Shown: positions 24,650 through 37,593, counted from the stretch's first letter. The stretch: 64,000 nucleotides of DNA from DASUPK01 sp963744105 (GCA_963744105.1 CAVUSJ010000004.1:186001-250000), one strand, 5' to 3'. Numbers and translations: made by a program. The notes: generated by a model from the sequence alone, not told the origin.

Positions 24650-24784
24650 TCAGGGCGTGAGCCGCTTGCGGCCCTTCTGACGCCGGCGCCGGAGGATCGC
24701 GCGGCCGGAGCGGGTGCCGCTCCTGGCCCGGAAGCCATGGGTCCGGGCTCGCTTGCGCTTCTTGGGCTGGTAGGTCCGCTTCAT
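24650..24784 (-). CDS. rpmH: 50S ribosomal protein L34
   Basis: Ribosomal protein of the large subunit. The 44-residue product starts MKRTYQPKKRKRARTHGF and ends RKRLTP; the MKRTYQP and HGFRARS features are diagnostic. It is too short for a 60-residue cutoff. It is the first gene of the leftward rpmH-rnpA-yidD-yidC-jag-rsmG-parA-parB array, with a good -10 hexamer about 37 bases upstream, and faces dnaA. Confidence 0.98.
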   Translation of the reverse strand: MKRTYQPKKRKRARTHGFRARSGTRSGRAILRRRRQKGRKRLTP

Positions 24785-24820
24785 CGGGAAGGGCCCCGGA
24801 CGGAGGGGCGAGGGCAGGGC

Positions 24821-24826
24821 AGTATA
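24821..24826 (-). promoter_or_regulatory. Likely rpmH promoter -10 (TATACT)
   Basis: TATACT on the minus strand lies 37 bases before the rpmH ATG, giving a leader of about 30 bases. No clear -35 was seen. It lies in the 161-base rpmH-dnaA spacer (24785-24945), where I see no exact DnaA box. Confidence 0.5.
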
Positions 24827-24922
24827 GGGCGCAGCGCTGGCCGGGAAATCTCCTCCCCGGATTTAGCCGCGTTTTGCACGGACGTCGGCTCGGAGCCCCT
24901 ATTCGCTCGCTGAGGCCGACCC

Positions 24923-24928
24923 TATGAT
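24923..24928 (+). promoter_or_regulatory. Likely dnaA promoter -10 (TATGAT)
   Basis: TATGAT, one mismatch from TATAAT, ends 17 bases before the TTG proposed as the dnaA start. It would give a short leader of about ten bases. No good -35 lies at the expected spacing. Confidence 0.4.
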
Positions 24929-24945
24929 CGCCAACCGAAGAGGGG

Positions 24946-26364
24946 TTGCTCCTTGCGGAGCACCCCCTCACCTACACGCACGACGAGAGAGGAGTAACCG
25001 TTCCGGGGCAGGTTCGCGACGTACGCCGGGATCTCGAGGATCCCTGGCGCGAGATCCAGCGAGAGCTGGCCGCCTCGGTCCACGAGGACACCTACCGCCT
25101 CTGGTTCTCACCGCTCACCCCGGTCTCCCGCCGGGGCGCCACCCTCTATCTGACCGGCCCGCAGCGAGTGATCCGCTGGGTCGGGCGCCGCTACATGGAC
25201 CTGCTCCGCGCCGCGGCCAGCCGCGCGGTAGACGGCCTGCGCGAGATCGAGCTCGTCTCCGACGAAGACGCGGCGGCGGCCTCCCCCGCCTCGGTCGAGG
25301 CAGCCTCCCAGGTCGCGCTCAACCCCGACTACACCTTCGAGCGCTTCGTCATCGGCCCCGGCAACCAGCTAGCCCACGCGGCGGCCCTCGCGATCGCGGA
25401 GGCCCCGGGCGAGTCCTACAACCCGCTCTTCCTCCATGGCCCGCCGGGCCTCGGCAAGACGCACCTGCTCGGGTCGATCGCCAACTACCTGCACCGGCAC
25501 AGCCCCCAGCTGGCCGTCCGGTACACGACCGCCGAGTCCTTCACCAACGAGTTCGTCTCCTCTCTCCACGGCGCCGGCATCGACGGCTTCAAGGAGCGCT
25601 ACCGCCGAGCCGACGTCCTCCTGATCGACGACGTCCAGTTCCTCGAGGGGAAGGCCCGCACCGCCGACGAGTTCTTCCACACCTTCAACGCCCTGTACGA
25701 GGGTGGCGCCCAGCTGGTGATCACCGCCGACCGGGTCCCCGCGGAGCTCTCCGCCCTCGCCGACCGGCTCCGCGATCGCTTCGAATGGGGCCTGACGGTG
25801 CCCGTCGAGCCGCCCGACCTCGCCACCCGCCTCGTCTTCCTCGGCAATCTCGCCCGGGAGCAGACCGAGCCCCTGCCTCCCGACGCGCTGCGCGCTCTCG
25901 CCTCCAAGACCTCGGCGAACCTCCGGATTCTCAAGGGTGCGCTGACCCGCGTCGTCGCCCTCTCCTCCCTCACTGCCTCCACGGTCACGCCGGACTCCGT
26001 CGACCGCGCCATCCCCTCACAGGAGATCGCACCCCCTCCGCCGGAGCACCCGGATCCCCGGCAGGTCCAGGAGGCCGTCGCCACGCGGCTCGGCCTGAGC
26101 GTCGACGACATCCTCTCCCCCAGCCGCACCGCTCCCGTCGCCCGTGCCCGCCAGCTCGCCATGTACCTCACCCGCGAGCTCACCGACCTCTCCCTTCCCG
26201 CAATCGCGGAGGCCTTCAACCGCCGCGATCACACCACCGTCATGCACGCGATCCGCAAGGTCGAGAGAGGCGCCCTCGAGGACGCCGGCCTCTCACGCGC
26301 CGTCGAAGAGCTCACCAGCGAGCTCCAATCCGGAGGCCGAATGGATCGTGACCGAACCGATTGA
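24946..26364 (+). CDS. dnaA: Chromosomal replication initiator DnaA
   Basis: AAA+ initiator that binds oriC and unwinds it. Domain I is DPWREIQRELAASVHEDTYRLWF, and a short linker follows instead of the very long domain II of Streptomyces. Domain III begins at YTFERFVIGPGNQLAHAAA and has Walker A GPPGLGKTH, Walker B VLLIDDVQF, sensor I ITADR and an Arg finger region in LADRLRDRFEWG. Domain IV carries the signature FNRRDHTTVMHAIRKVE. The only standard start in the open frame before domain I is TTG 24946, giving 472 residues. The N-terminal ~25 residues are unusual and the true start may be later. Confidence 0.95.
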   Translation: MLLAEHPLTYTHDERGVTVPGQVRDVRRDLEDPWREIQRELAASVHEDTYRLWFSPLTPVSRRGATLYLTGPQRVIRWVGRRYMDLLRAAASRAVDGLREIELVSDEDAAAASPASVEAASQVALNPDYTFERFVIGPGNQLAHAAALAIAEAPGESYNPLFLHGPPGLGKTHLLGSIANYLHRHSPQLAVRYTTAESFTNEFVSSLHGAGIDGFKERYRRADVLLIDDVQFLEGKARTADEFFHTFNALYEGGAQLVITADRVPAELSALADRLRDRFEWGLTVPVEPPDLATRLVFLGNLAREQTEPLPPDALRALASKTSANLRILKGALTRVVALSSLTASTVTPDSVDRAIPSQEIAPPPPEHPDPRQVQEAVATRLGLSVDDILSPSRTAPVARARQLAMYLTRELTDLSLPAIAEAFNRRDHTTVMHAIRKVERGALEDAGLSRAVEELTSELQSGGRMDRDRTD

Positions 26365-26447
26365 AAGAATCGCAAGAGGAGGCTGTCCACATATCCACGC
26401 CATCCACAACCCTTACTACTCCTAGGGAAGCTCAAGACCAACAGGCT
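26365..26447. other. Putative replication origin (dnaA-dnaN spacer)
   Basis: This 83-base spacer has three head-to-tail 9-mers related to the DnaA box TTATCCACA: CTGTCCACA (26383-26391), ATATCCACG (26391-26399) and CCATCCACA (26400-26408). Each matches 7 of 9 positions. After a four-base ACCC gap comes TTA CTA CTC CTA (26413-26424), which reads as 3'-(A/G)A(T/G)-5' triplets on the other strand like DnaA-trios. The order boxes, GC clamp, trios, dnaN equals the Bacillus basal unwinding system. Genes to the left run left and genes to the right run right, consistent with bidirectional replication from here. The spacer is short for an actinobacterial origin, so part of oriC may lie elsewhere. Confidence 0.65.
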
Positions 26448-27551
26448 ATGAAGATCAACACCACAAGGCAAGCTCTGCTCGACGCCCTGCTCGTCGTCTC
26501 CCGGGCCGTCTCAGCCCGCGCGGCGCTGCAGGCGCTCTCGGGCATCCTGATAACCACCGAGGGTGGAGCGCGCCTGCGCGCGACCGACATGGAGCTCGGG
26601 CTCGAGGTCGGCCTCGAGGGCGAGATCGAGGGAGGCGGCCAGGTGGTCCTGCCCGGGCGGCTCCTCGTCGAGGTCGCCCGCTCCCTTCCCGACGGGCAGG
26701 TCAGCCTCAGCCTTCGTGAGGCAGAGCGCGACATAGAGATCAGCGCCGGCTCCTCACGCTTCCATCTGCGCACGCTGCCGGCGGACGACTTTCCGCGCTT
26801 CCCGGAGACCGAGGGCGACGCCGTGGAGCTCCCCGCCGCTCCTCTGCGCGACACCATCAACCGGGTGGCCCGCGCCGCCTCGCGGGACGAGGCCAGGCCG
26901 GTGCTGACCGGCGTGCTGGTGACGGTGGAGGGCGACGAGATGACGATGGTCGCCACCGACTCCTACCGGCTCGCCGTGAAGAAGACGAAGCTGGAGTCCT
27001 CGGTGGCGGAACGGCTCGAGGCGAACGTGCCGGCCCGGGCGCTGCGGGAGCTGGCGCGGCTGATCGAGGCCGGCGGCGAGGACACGCTGAGCGTCTGGCT
27101 CACCCGCAACCAGGCGATCTTCCGCGTCGGGACCACCTCGCTGAGCTCCCGGCTGATCGATGGTCAGTTCCCGAACCATTCCCAGCTGTTGCCGGAGTCC
27201 TACGAGCACGAGGTGAAGCTGCCCCGAGCCGAGCTGCTGGAGGTGACGCGGCGCGTCTCTCAGCTGGCTCAGCGGAACGCCGCGCTGCGGCTCTCGTTCT
27301 CGGACGGCGAGCTCGTGGTCTCGGCCGAGACGCCCGACCTGGGGGACGCCCGCGAGGCGCTGCCGGCGCCCTACTCGGGCGAGCTGCTCGAGATCGGCTT
27401 CAACCCGGAGTTCGTCCGCGACGGGCTGGAGAGCATCGACTCCGACGAGGTCCTGCTCAAGCTGATCTCGCCGCTGCGGCCGGGACTGCTGGAGCCGTCG
27501 GGTGACGACGACTTCAGCTACCTGGTGATGCCGATTCGTCTGAACGTGTGA
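26448..27551 (+). CDS. dnaN: DNA polymerase III sliding clamp (beta subunit)
   Basis: Ring-shaped processivity clamp. The 367-residue product from ATG 26448 starts MKINTTRQALLDALLVVSR and shows the three repeated domains: ILITTEGGARLRATDMELGL, then VLVTVEGDEMTMVATDSYRLAV, and SRLIDGQFPNHSQLLPESYE leading to the third, ending YLVMPIRLNV as usual. The frame is open upstream to 26361, but that part overlaps the origin elements and has no family similarity. Confidence 0.97.
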   Translation: MKINTTRQALLDALLVVSRAVSARAALQALSGILITTEGGARLRATDMELGLEVGLEGEIEGGGQVVLPGRLLVEVARSLPDGQVSLSLREAERDIEISAGSSRFHLRTLPADDFPRFPETEGDAVELPAAPLRDTINRVARAASRDEARPVLTGVLVTVEGDEMTMVATDSYRLAVKKTKLESSVAERLEANVPARALRELARLIEAGGEDTLSVWLTRNQAIFRVGTTSLSSRLIDGQFPNHSQLLPESYEHEVKLPRAELLEVTRRVSQLAQRNAALRLSFSDGELVVSAETPDLGDAREALPAPYSGELLEIGFNPEFVRDGLESIDSDEVLLKLISPLRPGLLEPSGDDDFSYLVMPIRLNV

Positions 27552-27555
27552 ATCC

Positions 27556-28635
27556 ATGGTCGTCCGCGCCGTCGAGTGCCGCGGGTTCCGCAACCTCGCG
27601 GAGGCGCGTACGGAGATCGACGCCGGCGTCGTCGTCGCGTATGGCCCCAACGGCGCCGGCAAGACCAACCTCCTGGAGGCCGTCTACTTCGGCCTGACGG
27701 GCCGGTCGTTCCGGACCGGGAACGACCGCGACCTGATCCGCTACGGCGAGGACGGAGCGCGGGTGGAGCTCGACCTCGCCGAGGGCGGCCGTCTCCTTGC
27801 CGCGCTCGATCGCTCCGGGGAACGCAGGCATCTCCTCTCGGGGCGGCCGCTGGCCGGCGCGGCGGGTGAGAGGCCGCTGGTGAGTGTGTTCCACCCGGAC
27901 CGGCTGCAGCTGGTGAAGGGCGCCCCGGCGCATCGCCGGGCGCACCTCGATCGCCTCTGCGGGGCGCTCTGGCCGGCCCGCGCTGACCTCCGCACCCGCT
28001 TCGGCCGGACCCTCGCGCAGCGGAACGCGCTGGTCGCAAGGATCCGGGCTGGGCTCGGCAGCGCAGATTCCCTGCCCTCCTGGGACGAGCGGCTGGCGGA
28101 GGAAGCCACGCCGCTGATCGAGGCGAGGACGGAGGCCGTCGATGCGCTGAGGGCGCCGTTCGCCGAGCTGGCCGGTGAGCTCGGGCTGGACGACGCGGCG
28201 ATCTCCTATCGGCCGCGCTCTCCGGTCGGCGGGGAGGAGCTCGCGGGTGAACTCGCCCGGCGCCGCGCAGAGGATCTCGGGCGCGCCTACACCTCCTACG
28301 GCCCGCAGCTGGACGAGGTGGAGATCCGGGTGGCGGACCGGCAGCTGCGGCGGTTCGCCTCGCAGGGGCAGCAGCGCCTCGCGCTCCTCGCCCTGCTCTT
28401 CGCCGAGCGCCAGGCGCTGCTCGGCGCCGGCCGCAACGCTCCGCTGATGCTGCTGGACGACGTGATGAGCGAGCTCGACGCTGCTCACCGCCAGCTGCTC
28501 GTCACTCTCCTGGAGACCGCGGGACAGTCGGTGATCAGCGCCACCGAGACCGCCCACGTGCCGTCGGCCAGCGCACTCCGGATCGAGGTCAGCGACGGCG
28601 TCACCCCGGCCGGGCCCACCCTGAAGGCCGCCTGA
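27556..28635 (+). CDS. recF: DNA replication and repair protein RecF
   Basis: SMC-like ATPase that loads RecA at gaps. In 359 residues it has Walker A YGPNGAGKTNLLEAVYFG, the signature FASQGQQRLALLALLFAE and Walker B MLLDDVMSELD, with the RecF start VECRGFRNL. It lies five bases after dnaN, and its stop overlaps the next start (TGATG). Confidence 0.96.
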   Translation: MVVRAVECRGFRNLAEARTEIDAGVVVAYGPNGAGKTNLLEAVYFGLTGRSFRTGNDRDLIRYGEDGARVELDLAEGGRLLAALDRSGERRHLLSGRPLAGAAGERPLVSVFHPDRLQLVKGAPAHRRAHLDRLCGALWPARADLRTRFGRTLAQRNALVARIRAGLGSADSLPSWDERLAEEATPLIEARTEAVDALRAPFAELAGELGLDDAAISYRPRSPVGGEELAGELARRRAEDLGRAYTSYGPQLDEVEIRVADRQLRRFASQGQQRLALLALLFAERQALLGAGRNAPLMLLDDVMSELDAAHRQLLVTLLETAGQSVISATETAHVPSASALRIEVSDGVTPAGPTLKAA

Positions 28636-28940
28636 TGGGTCGCCGTGCTCCGCGCCCGATCGGCGCAGCCCTCGAGACGGTTCTCCAGGGCGCCGAGCCG
28701 GCGACGCTGCTGGCCGCCGTGCAGAGCGCCTGGCCGGGGGCGGTGGGGGAGGCCGTCGCGCGCGAGGCGAGCCCCGTGGCAGAGCGGGACGGCGTGGTCA
28801 CGGTGGCCTGCCAGTCGGCGACCTGGGCCCAGGAACTCGATCTGCTGAGTGGTCAGATCCTCGACCAGGTGCGGCGAAATCTGCCCGAATGGGCCGAACT
28901 CGAGGCTATTCGCTTCACCGCCTCCGGGGACCCCGACTAA
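28635..28940 (+). CDS. DciA-like protein (DUF721)
   Basis: A 101-residue DUF721 protein. Members such as mycobacterial DciA load the replicative helicase where DnaC/DnaI is absent. The KH-like core is visible in AVQSAWPGAVGEAVAREASPVAERDG and the strand-helix VVTVACQSATWAQELDLLSGQIL. It is one base from recF, the classic actinobacterial position. The N-terminal extension found in many actinobacterial DciA proteins is missing, so this is a short form. Confidence 0.85.
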   Translation: MGRRAPRPIGAALETVLQGAEPATLLAAVQSAWPGAVGEAVAREASPVAERDGVVTVACQSATWAQELDLLSGQILDQVRRNLPEWAELEAIRFTASGDPD

Positions 28941-29008
28941 GTTTCTTTTCATGCGTGATTTGCAGGGCTTTTGTGTGGCTTTCACGCAATTTCCGGTTCG
29001 TACGACTG

Positions 29009-29024
29009 GTAGACTTATGTCTAC
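29009..29024. promoter_or_regulatory. Perfect 16-bp palindrome in the gyrB upstream region
   Basis: GTAGAC-TTAT-GTCTAC is a perfect inverted repeat in the relatively AT-rich 177-base spacer before gyrB. It overlaps a TAGACT hexamer (29010-29015) of the TANNNT -10 type, so it could be an operator. It is not the actinobacterial LexA box (GAAC-N4-GTTC). The remainder of 28941-29117 holds no clear gene. Confidence 0.55.
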
Positions 29025-29117
29025 TTGTGTGAGGCCCCGACCCCCTTGTCCGCGAGGAACTTCCGAGCCGGGTCACGAAGGTCGAGGCATCCCCTGATGG
29101 AACTGAAAGGAAGCTGA

Positions 29118-31640
<2,523 letters not shown>

Positions 31641-31659
31641 ACAAGGCGTTCCGGCCGCG

Positions 31660-31712
31660 GGTCCTGTCGCCGCAGGAACCTCCCATGGACGCTCAGAAAT
31701 CGCGTCCATGGG
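31660..31712. promoter_or_regulatory. Two consecutive stem-loops in the gyrB-gyrA spacer
   Basis: The first is a small hairpin (TCCTG 31662-31666 with CAGGA 31673-31677). The second is a perfect 11-bp stem, CCCATGGACGC (31682-31692) with GCGTCCATGGG (31702-31712), and a nine-base loop. No T-run follows, so it is not a standard terminator. It may tune gyrA expression or be a protein site. The rest of the 150-base spacer ends in GGGAGG before the gyrA GTG. Confidence 0.55.
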
Positions 31713-31790
31713 CCCCTCCTACAGCGCCACCCGCGGAGAAACGATCTTCAAGACCTCGACCACCGCCGCTGTCGCGGGAGGTGAGCGTTA

Positions 31791-34622
<2,832 letters not shown>

Positions 34623-34630
34623 CGCCGAGC

Positions 34631-35089
34631 ATTCGCACCGCCCGCGAGGGCGAAGCCGACTCGCTGCTCGAGATCCATCGGAGGGCCTCTTACATCTGGC
34701 CCGAGGACAGGCCCCACCTCGACGCCCATCCCGAGGTCTTCGGCGTCGATGCCGCCGCGATGGCCGCCGGCCGCGTTCGCGCCGCCGTCGACGACGACGA
34801 CAGGCTTCTCGGGTTCGCCGCCTGGCGGCCCACGGGCGCCGACGCGGAGCTGGACGACCTGTTCGTCGAGCCGCACGCGATGCGGCGCGGTCTCGGCAGC
34901 GCGCTCGTGGACGACGCTGCCGATCAGGCCGCGCGGGCCGGGCATAGCCGGCTGCTCGTGGTGGGGCACGCGCGTACGCGGGCCTTCTACGAACGGGAGG
35001 GTTTCGTCGACGTCGGGCCCGCGACCACGCGGTTCGGGCCCGCTCGTCGGTTCGCCCGCGAGTTGGCCGGAGAGACCCGCCCGGAATAG
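34631..35089 (+). CDS. GNAT-family N-acetyltransferase, start codon uncertain
   Basis: Acetyl-CoA-dependent acyltransferase of unknown substrate. The C-terminal part has the acetyl-CoA motif ELDDLFVEPHAMRRGLGSALVDDA and HARTRAFYEREGFVDVGP. The N-terminal beta strand and helix IRTAREGEADSLLEIHRRAS is in frame upstream of the first ATG (34760). No ATG, GTG or TTG precedes it in the open frame for over 100 bases. The expected initiator falls on ATT at 34631, eight bases after the gyrA stop; a start at 34760 would delete ~43 residues of the fold. No strong Shine-Dalgarno is visible. Confidence 0.75.
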   Translation: MRTAREGEADSLLEIHRRASYIWPEDRPHLDAHPEVFGVDAAAMAAGRVRAAVDDDDRLLGFAAWRPTGADAELDDLFVEPHAMRRGLGSALVDDAADQAARAGHSRLLVVGHARTRAFYEREGFVDVGPATTRFGPARRFARELAGETRPE

Positions 35090-35098
35090 GCTCCCCGC

Positions 35099-35926
35099 GT
35101 GCAGCTGAGGGGAGTCAACGCACTGATCACGGGCGCCGCCGGCGGACTCGGCGAGCCCATCGCGCGCGCTCTCTCGAGGGAGGGGTGCTCCCTCGTTCTC
35201 ACCGATCTCCCGGGCGACGCCCTGGACGCCCGCGCGAGCGAGCTGTCTTCGTCCGGCGGGCAGGTCACCTCCTTCGGCGCCGATTTGCGTGATGCCGACC
35301 AGCTCGGCAGCCTCGTCTCTCGCGCCGAGGAGACATCGAGACCGATCGACGTGCTCGTCAACAACGCCGGCGTCGAGCTGACTGCCCCGTTCGTCGACTA
35401 CACCGACGAGGAGATCGACACGGTCCTGGACGTCAACCTGCTTGCGCCGATGTCACTGATCCGCCAGGCCGTGCCCGGGATGGTCGAGCGTGGCCGTGGG
35501 CACGTGGTGACGATCGCGTCTCTGGCCGGCCGGATCTCTCCGGCCTACATGTCCACATACGGATTGACCAAGGCGGCGCTGATCGCCCTGACGCAGTCGC
35601 TGCGGGCGGAGCACATGGACGACCCGGTGGGCTTCTCCGCGATCTGTCCCGGCTTCGTGCGCGGGGCGGGAATGGTCGAGCCCATGCTCGATGCCGGCAC
35701 GGAGTTCACCTCCACCGTCCCGCTCACGCCGCCCGAGCTGATCGGGGCGGCGGTGGTCAAGGCCATCCGGAAGGACGTGCCCGATGTGACCATCGTCCAC
35801 CGCCGGCCGATCCGAGCGGTGCTCGCTATGTACGCGCTTGCGCCGCGTTTCACCGAGCGACTCCTGATCCGGGGCGGAACCCCGCACATCTTCAGCAAGA
35901 CGACGGACGCACGGGGGCGTATATAG
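35099..35926 (+). CDS. Short-chain dehydrogenase/reductase
   Basis: A 275-residue classical SDR. It has the NAD(P) motif ITGAAGGLGEPIA (TGxxxGxG), VLVNNAGVEL, TIASLAGRISP with the catalytic Ser, and YMSTYGLTKAAL with YxxxK. FSAICPGFVRG follows. A ~45-residue C-terminal extension (VVKAIRKDVPDVTIVHRR...) is seen in SDRs acting on lipids or fatty acyl groups, but the substrate is not inferable. It starts with GTG ten bases after the GNAT gene. Its stop codon is inside a 20-bp tandem repeat. Confidence 0.92.
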   Translation: MQLRGVNALITGAAGGLGEPIARALSREGCSLVLTDLPGDALDARASELSSSGGQVTSFGADLRDADQLGSLVSRAEETSRPIDVLVNNAGVELTAPFVDYTDEEIDTVLDVNLLAPMSLIRQAVPGMVERGRGHVVTIASLAGRISPAYMSTYGLTKAALIALTQSLRAEHMDDPVGFSAICPGFVRGAGMVEPMLDAGTEFTSTVPLTPPELIGAAVVKAIRKDVPDVTIVHRRPIRAVLAMYALAPRFTERLLIRGGTPHIFSKTTDARGRI

Positions 35927-35954
35927 ACCGGCTTGGGCGTATATAGACCGGCTT
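35915..35954. repeat. Perfect 20-bp tandem duplication spanning the SDR stop codon
   Basis: GGGCGTATATAGACCGGCTT occurs twice head to tail (35915-35934 and 35935-35954). The first copy supplies the SDR stop (TAG 35924-35926); the second copy carries another in-phase-looking TAG. After the second copy the sequence continues CGCCATCGGACCGC, resembling the sequence after the stop of the kinase gene ending at 48614. Confidence 0.9.
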
Positions 35955-35966
35955 CGCCATCGGACC

Positions 35967-36044
35967 GCGGCGACAAGCGGCCGCCCCATATAAGTCGCTG
36001 CGGGCTTCGCCTTCCGCTCCGAAGTGGAGCGGCCTGGTCGCCGC
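35967..36044. repeat. Dispersed repeat copy B within a nested inverted repeat (possible terminator)
   Basis: Outer arms GCGGCGAC (35967-35974) and GTCGCCGC (36037-36044) enclose copy B (35990-36032) of the element also at 14317-14357. It ends in CGCTCC-gaagt-GGAGCG. It lies between the convergent SDR and HNH genes, reaching the HNH stop, and may terminate both transcripts. Confidence 0.6.
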
Positions 36045-36679
36045 TAGGCGGTCAACAGGTACGGCTCCCACGCCTCCGGCGTGCGGGGCGCGGCGATCCG
36101 GATGAAGACCGTCGGGCCGGGCGGGCGCGGGTTTCGCTTCGGGTGCATCCGGATCTCGTGGGGGAGGCGATTGCCCTTCTTGCGGTTGCAGGGGGCGCAG
36201 GAGGCGACGATGTTCTCCCAGACCGACTCGCCGCCGCGGCTCCGCGGGATGACGTGGTCGACGGTCAGCGCGGGCTTGTCGGAGCCGCAGTACTGGCAGG
36301 TCCAGCCGTCACGGGCGAGGACGGCCTTGCGAGTGATGCGCCGGCGGTGGATGTCGCGCGGGACCCGAACGAAGCTGACCAGGCGGATCACCTCGGGCCG
36401 GTCGAGCCGCATCGTCTCCGAGCGGAGCACGTCGTCGCCGTGCTCGAGGACCTCCGCCTTGTCCTTGAGGAGAAGCACCAGGGCGCGACGAACCGTGCAG
36501 ACGTTCAGAGGCTCGTAGCTGGCGTTCAGGACCAGCACCCGCCCGCGGGTCAGGCGGCGGGCTGCGGATACCGCTACCTCGGCGTCGACATCTCCATTCT
36601 GGGCGGGGTCGTGGCCGTTCTCATGGGCGGCCTCATGGCCGTTGACCGCAACCCGCTCTGCGGTGGCCCCGTTACCCAT
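36044..36679 (-). CDS. HNH endonuclease
   Basis: An IscA-like HNH nuclease-fold protein of 211 residues from ATG 36679. After a His/Asn-rich N-tail it has RVLVLNASYEPLNVCTVRRALVLL, then WTCQYCG, LTVDHVIPRSRGG, WENIVASCAPCNRKKGNR: two Cys pairs and the D-H/N/H catalytic triad of HNH proteins. This stand-alone type is common in actinobacterial chromosomes; its biological target is not established. A TACAAT -10-like box ends ten bases before the ATG. The longer frame to 36826 overlaps pheA and has no similarity. Confidence 0.9.
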   Translation of the reverse strand: MGNGATAERVAVNGHEAAHENGHDPAQNGDVDAEVAVSAARRLTRGRVLVLNASYEPLNVCTVRRALVLLLKDKAEVLEHGDDVLRSETMRLDRPEVIRLVSFVRVPRDIHRRRITRKAVLARDGWTCQYCGSDKPALTVDHVIPRSRGGESVWENIVASCAPCNRKKGNRLPHEIRMHPKRNPRPPGPTVFIRIAAPRTPEAWEPYLLTA

Positions 36680-36689
36680 ATCCCGCGCG

Positions 36690-36695
36690 ATTGTA
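36690..36695 (-). promoter_or_regulatory. -10-like TACAAT for the HNH gene
   Basis: TACAAT on the minus strand ends ten bases before the HNH ATG, so the transcript would have a leader of only a few bases. It lies in the 25-base gap after pheA. Confidence 0.4.
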
Positions 36696-36704
36696 GTGCA
36701 GCGC

Positions 36705-37565
36705 CTACTCTGCTCCGGGAACTCCGGGCGGGCCGGAGATCGGCCAGCTGCCGAGGACACGCACGTTCTCGGCCTTGGAGCGGAGCACGTCGATCGCCCC
36801 GGAGAGAGGGCCCTCGGCCGCCGCACCCTCGACGTCGAGGAAGAACTGGTAGCGGCCGAGTCCGCGGCGCAGGGGCCGGGACTCGATCCGCGTCAAGTTG
36901 ATCTCACGGTCCGAGAAGACCTGGAGCGCGTCCACCAGCGCCCCGGGGTGGTCCTCGCCGAGCTCCGAGAAGACCAGCGAGGTGCGCCACGGCCCGGGTC
37001 CGGCCGGAACGGTGCCGTCCGGGGCGACCCAGACGAACCGGGTGATGTTGTCGGGCTCGTCCTCGACTCCCTGGCGGAGTACCGCCGCGCCGTAGAGCTC
37101 GGCCGCGGACTCCGCGCCGAGGGCGGCCCAGGGCTGCTCGGACTCCGCGACGGTCCGCACCGCCTCCGCCGTGCTCGGGGCCGCGCGAACCTCGGCCTGG
37201 GGCAGGTTCTCCCGAATGAAGCGGGCGCACTGGGCGCTGGGCTGGGGGTGCGAGATGACCGCCTCGATCTTCTCCAGCGGCATCTCCTCCCGGGCGATCA
37301 GGCAGTGGCGGATCGGCAGGTCGTATTCGCCGACGAGGGTGACGCCGTCGGCATCGAAGGCGAGCGTGTCGAGGGTGGCGGTGACCGCTCCCTCGATCGA
37401 GTTCTCGAACGGGACGAGTGCGCGGTCGGCCTCGCCCTCCCGCACCGCCAGGATCGCGTCGTAGACCGTGGCCATGGGGGCGGGCTCGACCTCCGCGTCG
37501 CCCACGGCTGAGCGCAGGGCGTCCTCGCTGAAGGTCCCCCTCGGTCCGAGGTAAGCGATTCGCAT
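36705..37565 (-). CDS. pheA: Prephenate dehydratase
   Basis: Converts prephenate to phenylpyruvate in phenylalanine synthesis. The 286 residues begin RIAYLGPRGTFSEDAL and have ALVPFENSIEGAVTATLD, the catalytic-region IRHCLIA, DNITRFVWV (family TRF motif), and a C-terminal ACT domain (SLVFSELGEDHPGALVDAL, with INLTRIESRP as the ESRP motif for Phe feedback). It is a monofunctional form with no chorismate mutase domain. It sits 25 bases upstream of the HNH gene. Confidence 0.96.
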   Translation of the reverse strand: MRIAYLGPRGTFSEDALRSAVGDAEVEPAPMATVYDAILAVREGEADRALVPFENSIEGAVTATLDTLAFDADGVTLVGEYDLPIRHCLIAREEMPLEKIEAVISHPQPSAQCARFIRENLPQAEVRAAPSTAEAVRTVAESEQPWAALGAESAAELYGAAVLRQGVEDEPDNITRFVWVAPDGTVPAGPGPWRTSLVFSELGEDHPGALVDALQVFSDREINLTRIESRPLRRGLGRYQFFLDVEGAAAEGPLSGAIDVLRSKAENVRVLGSWPISGPPGVPGAE

Positions 37566-37593
37566 GGCTGGAGGCGCGCTCTCCGCCCGCGGG

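Noticed and set aside
24785..24945. rpmH-dnaA spacer as the main origin
   Set aside because: No DnaA-box array was visible; it seems to hold the two divergent promoters instead.
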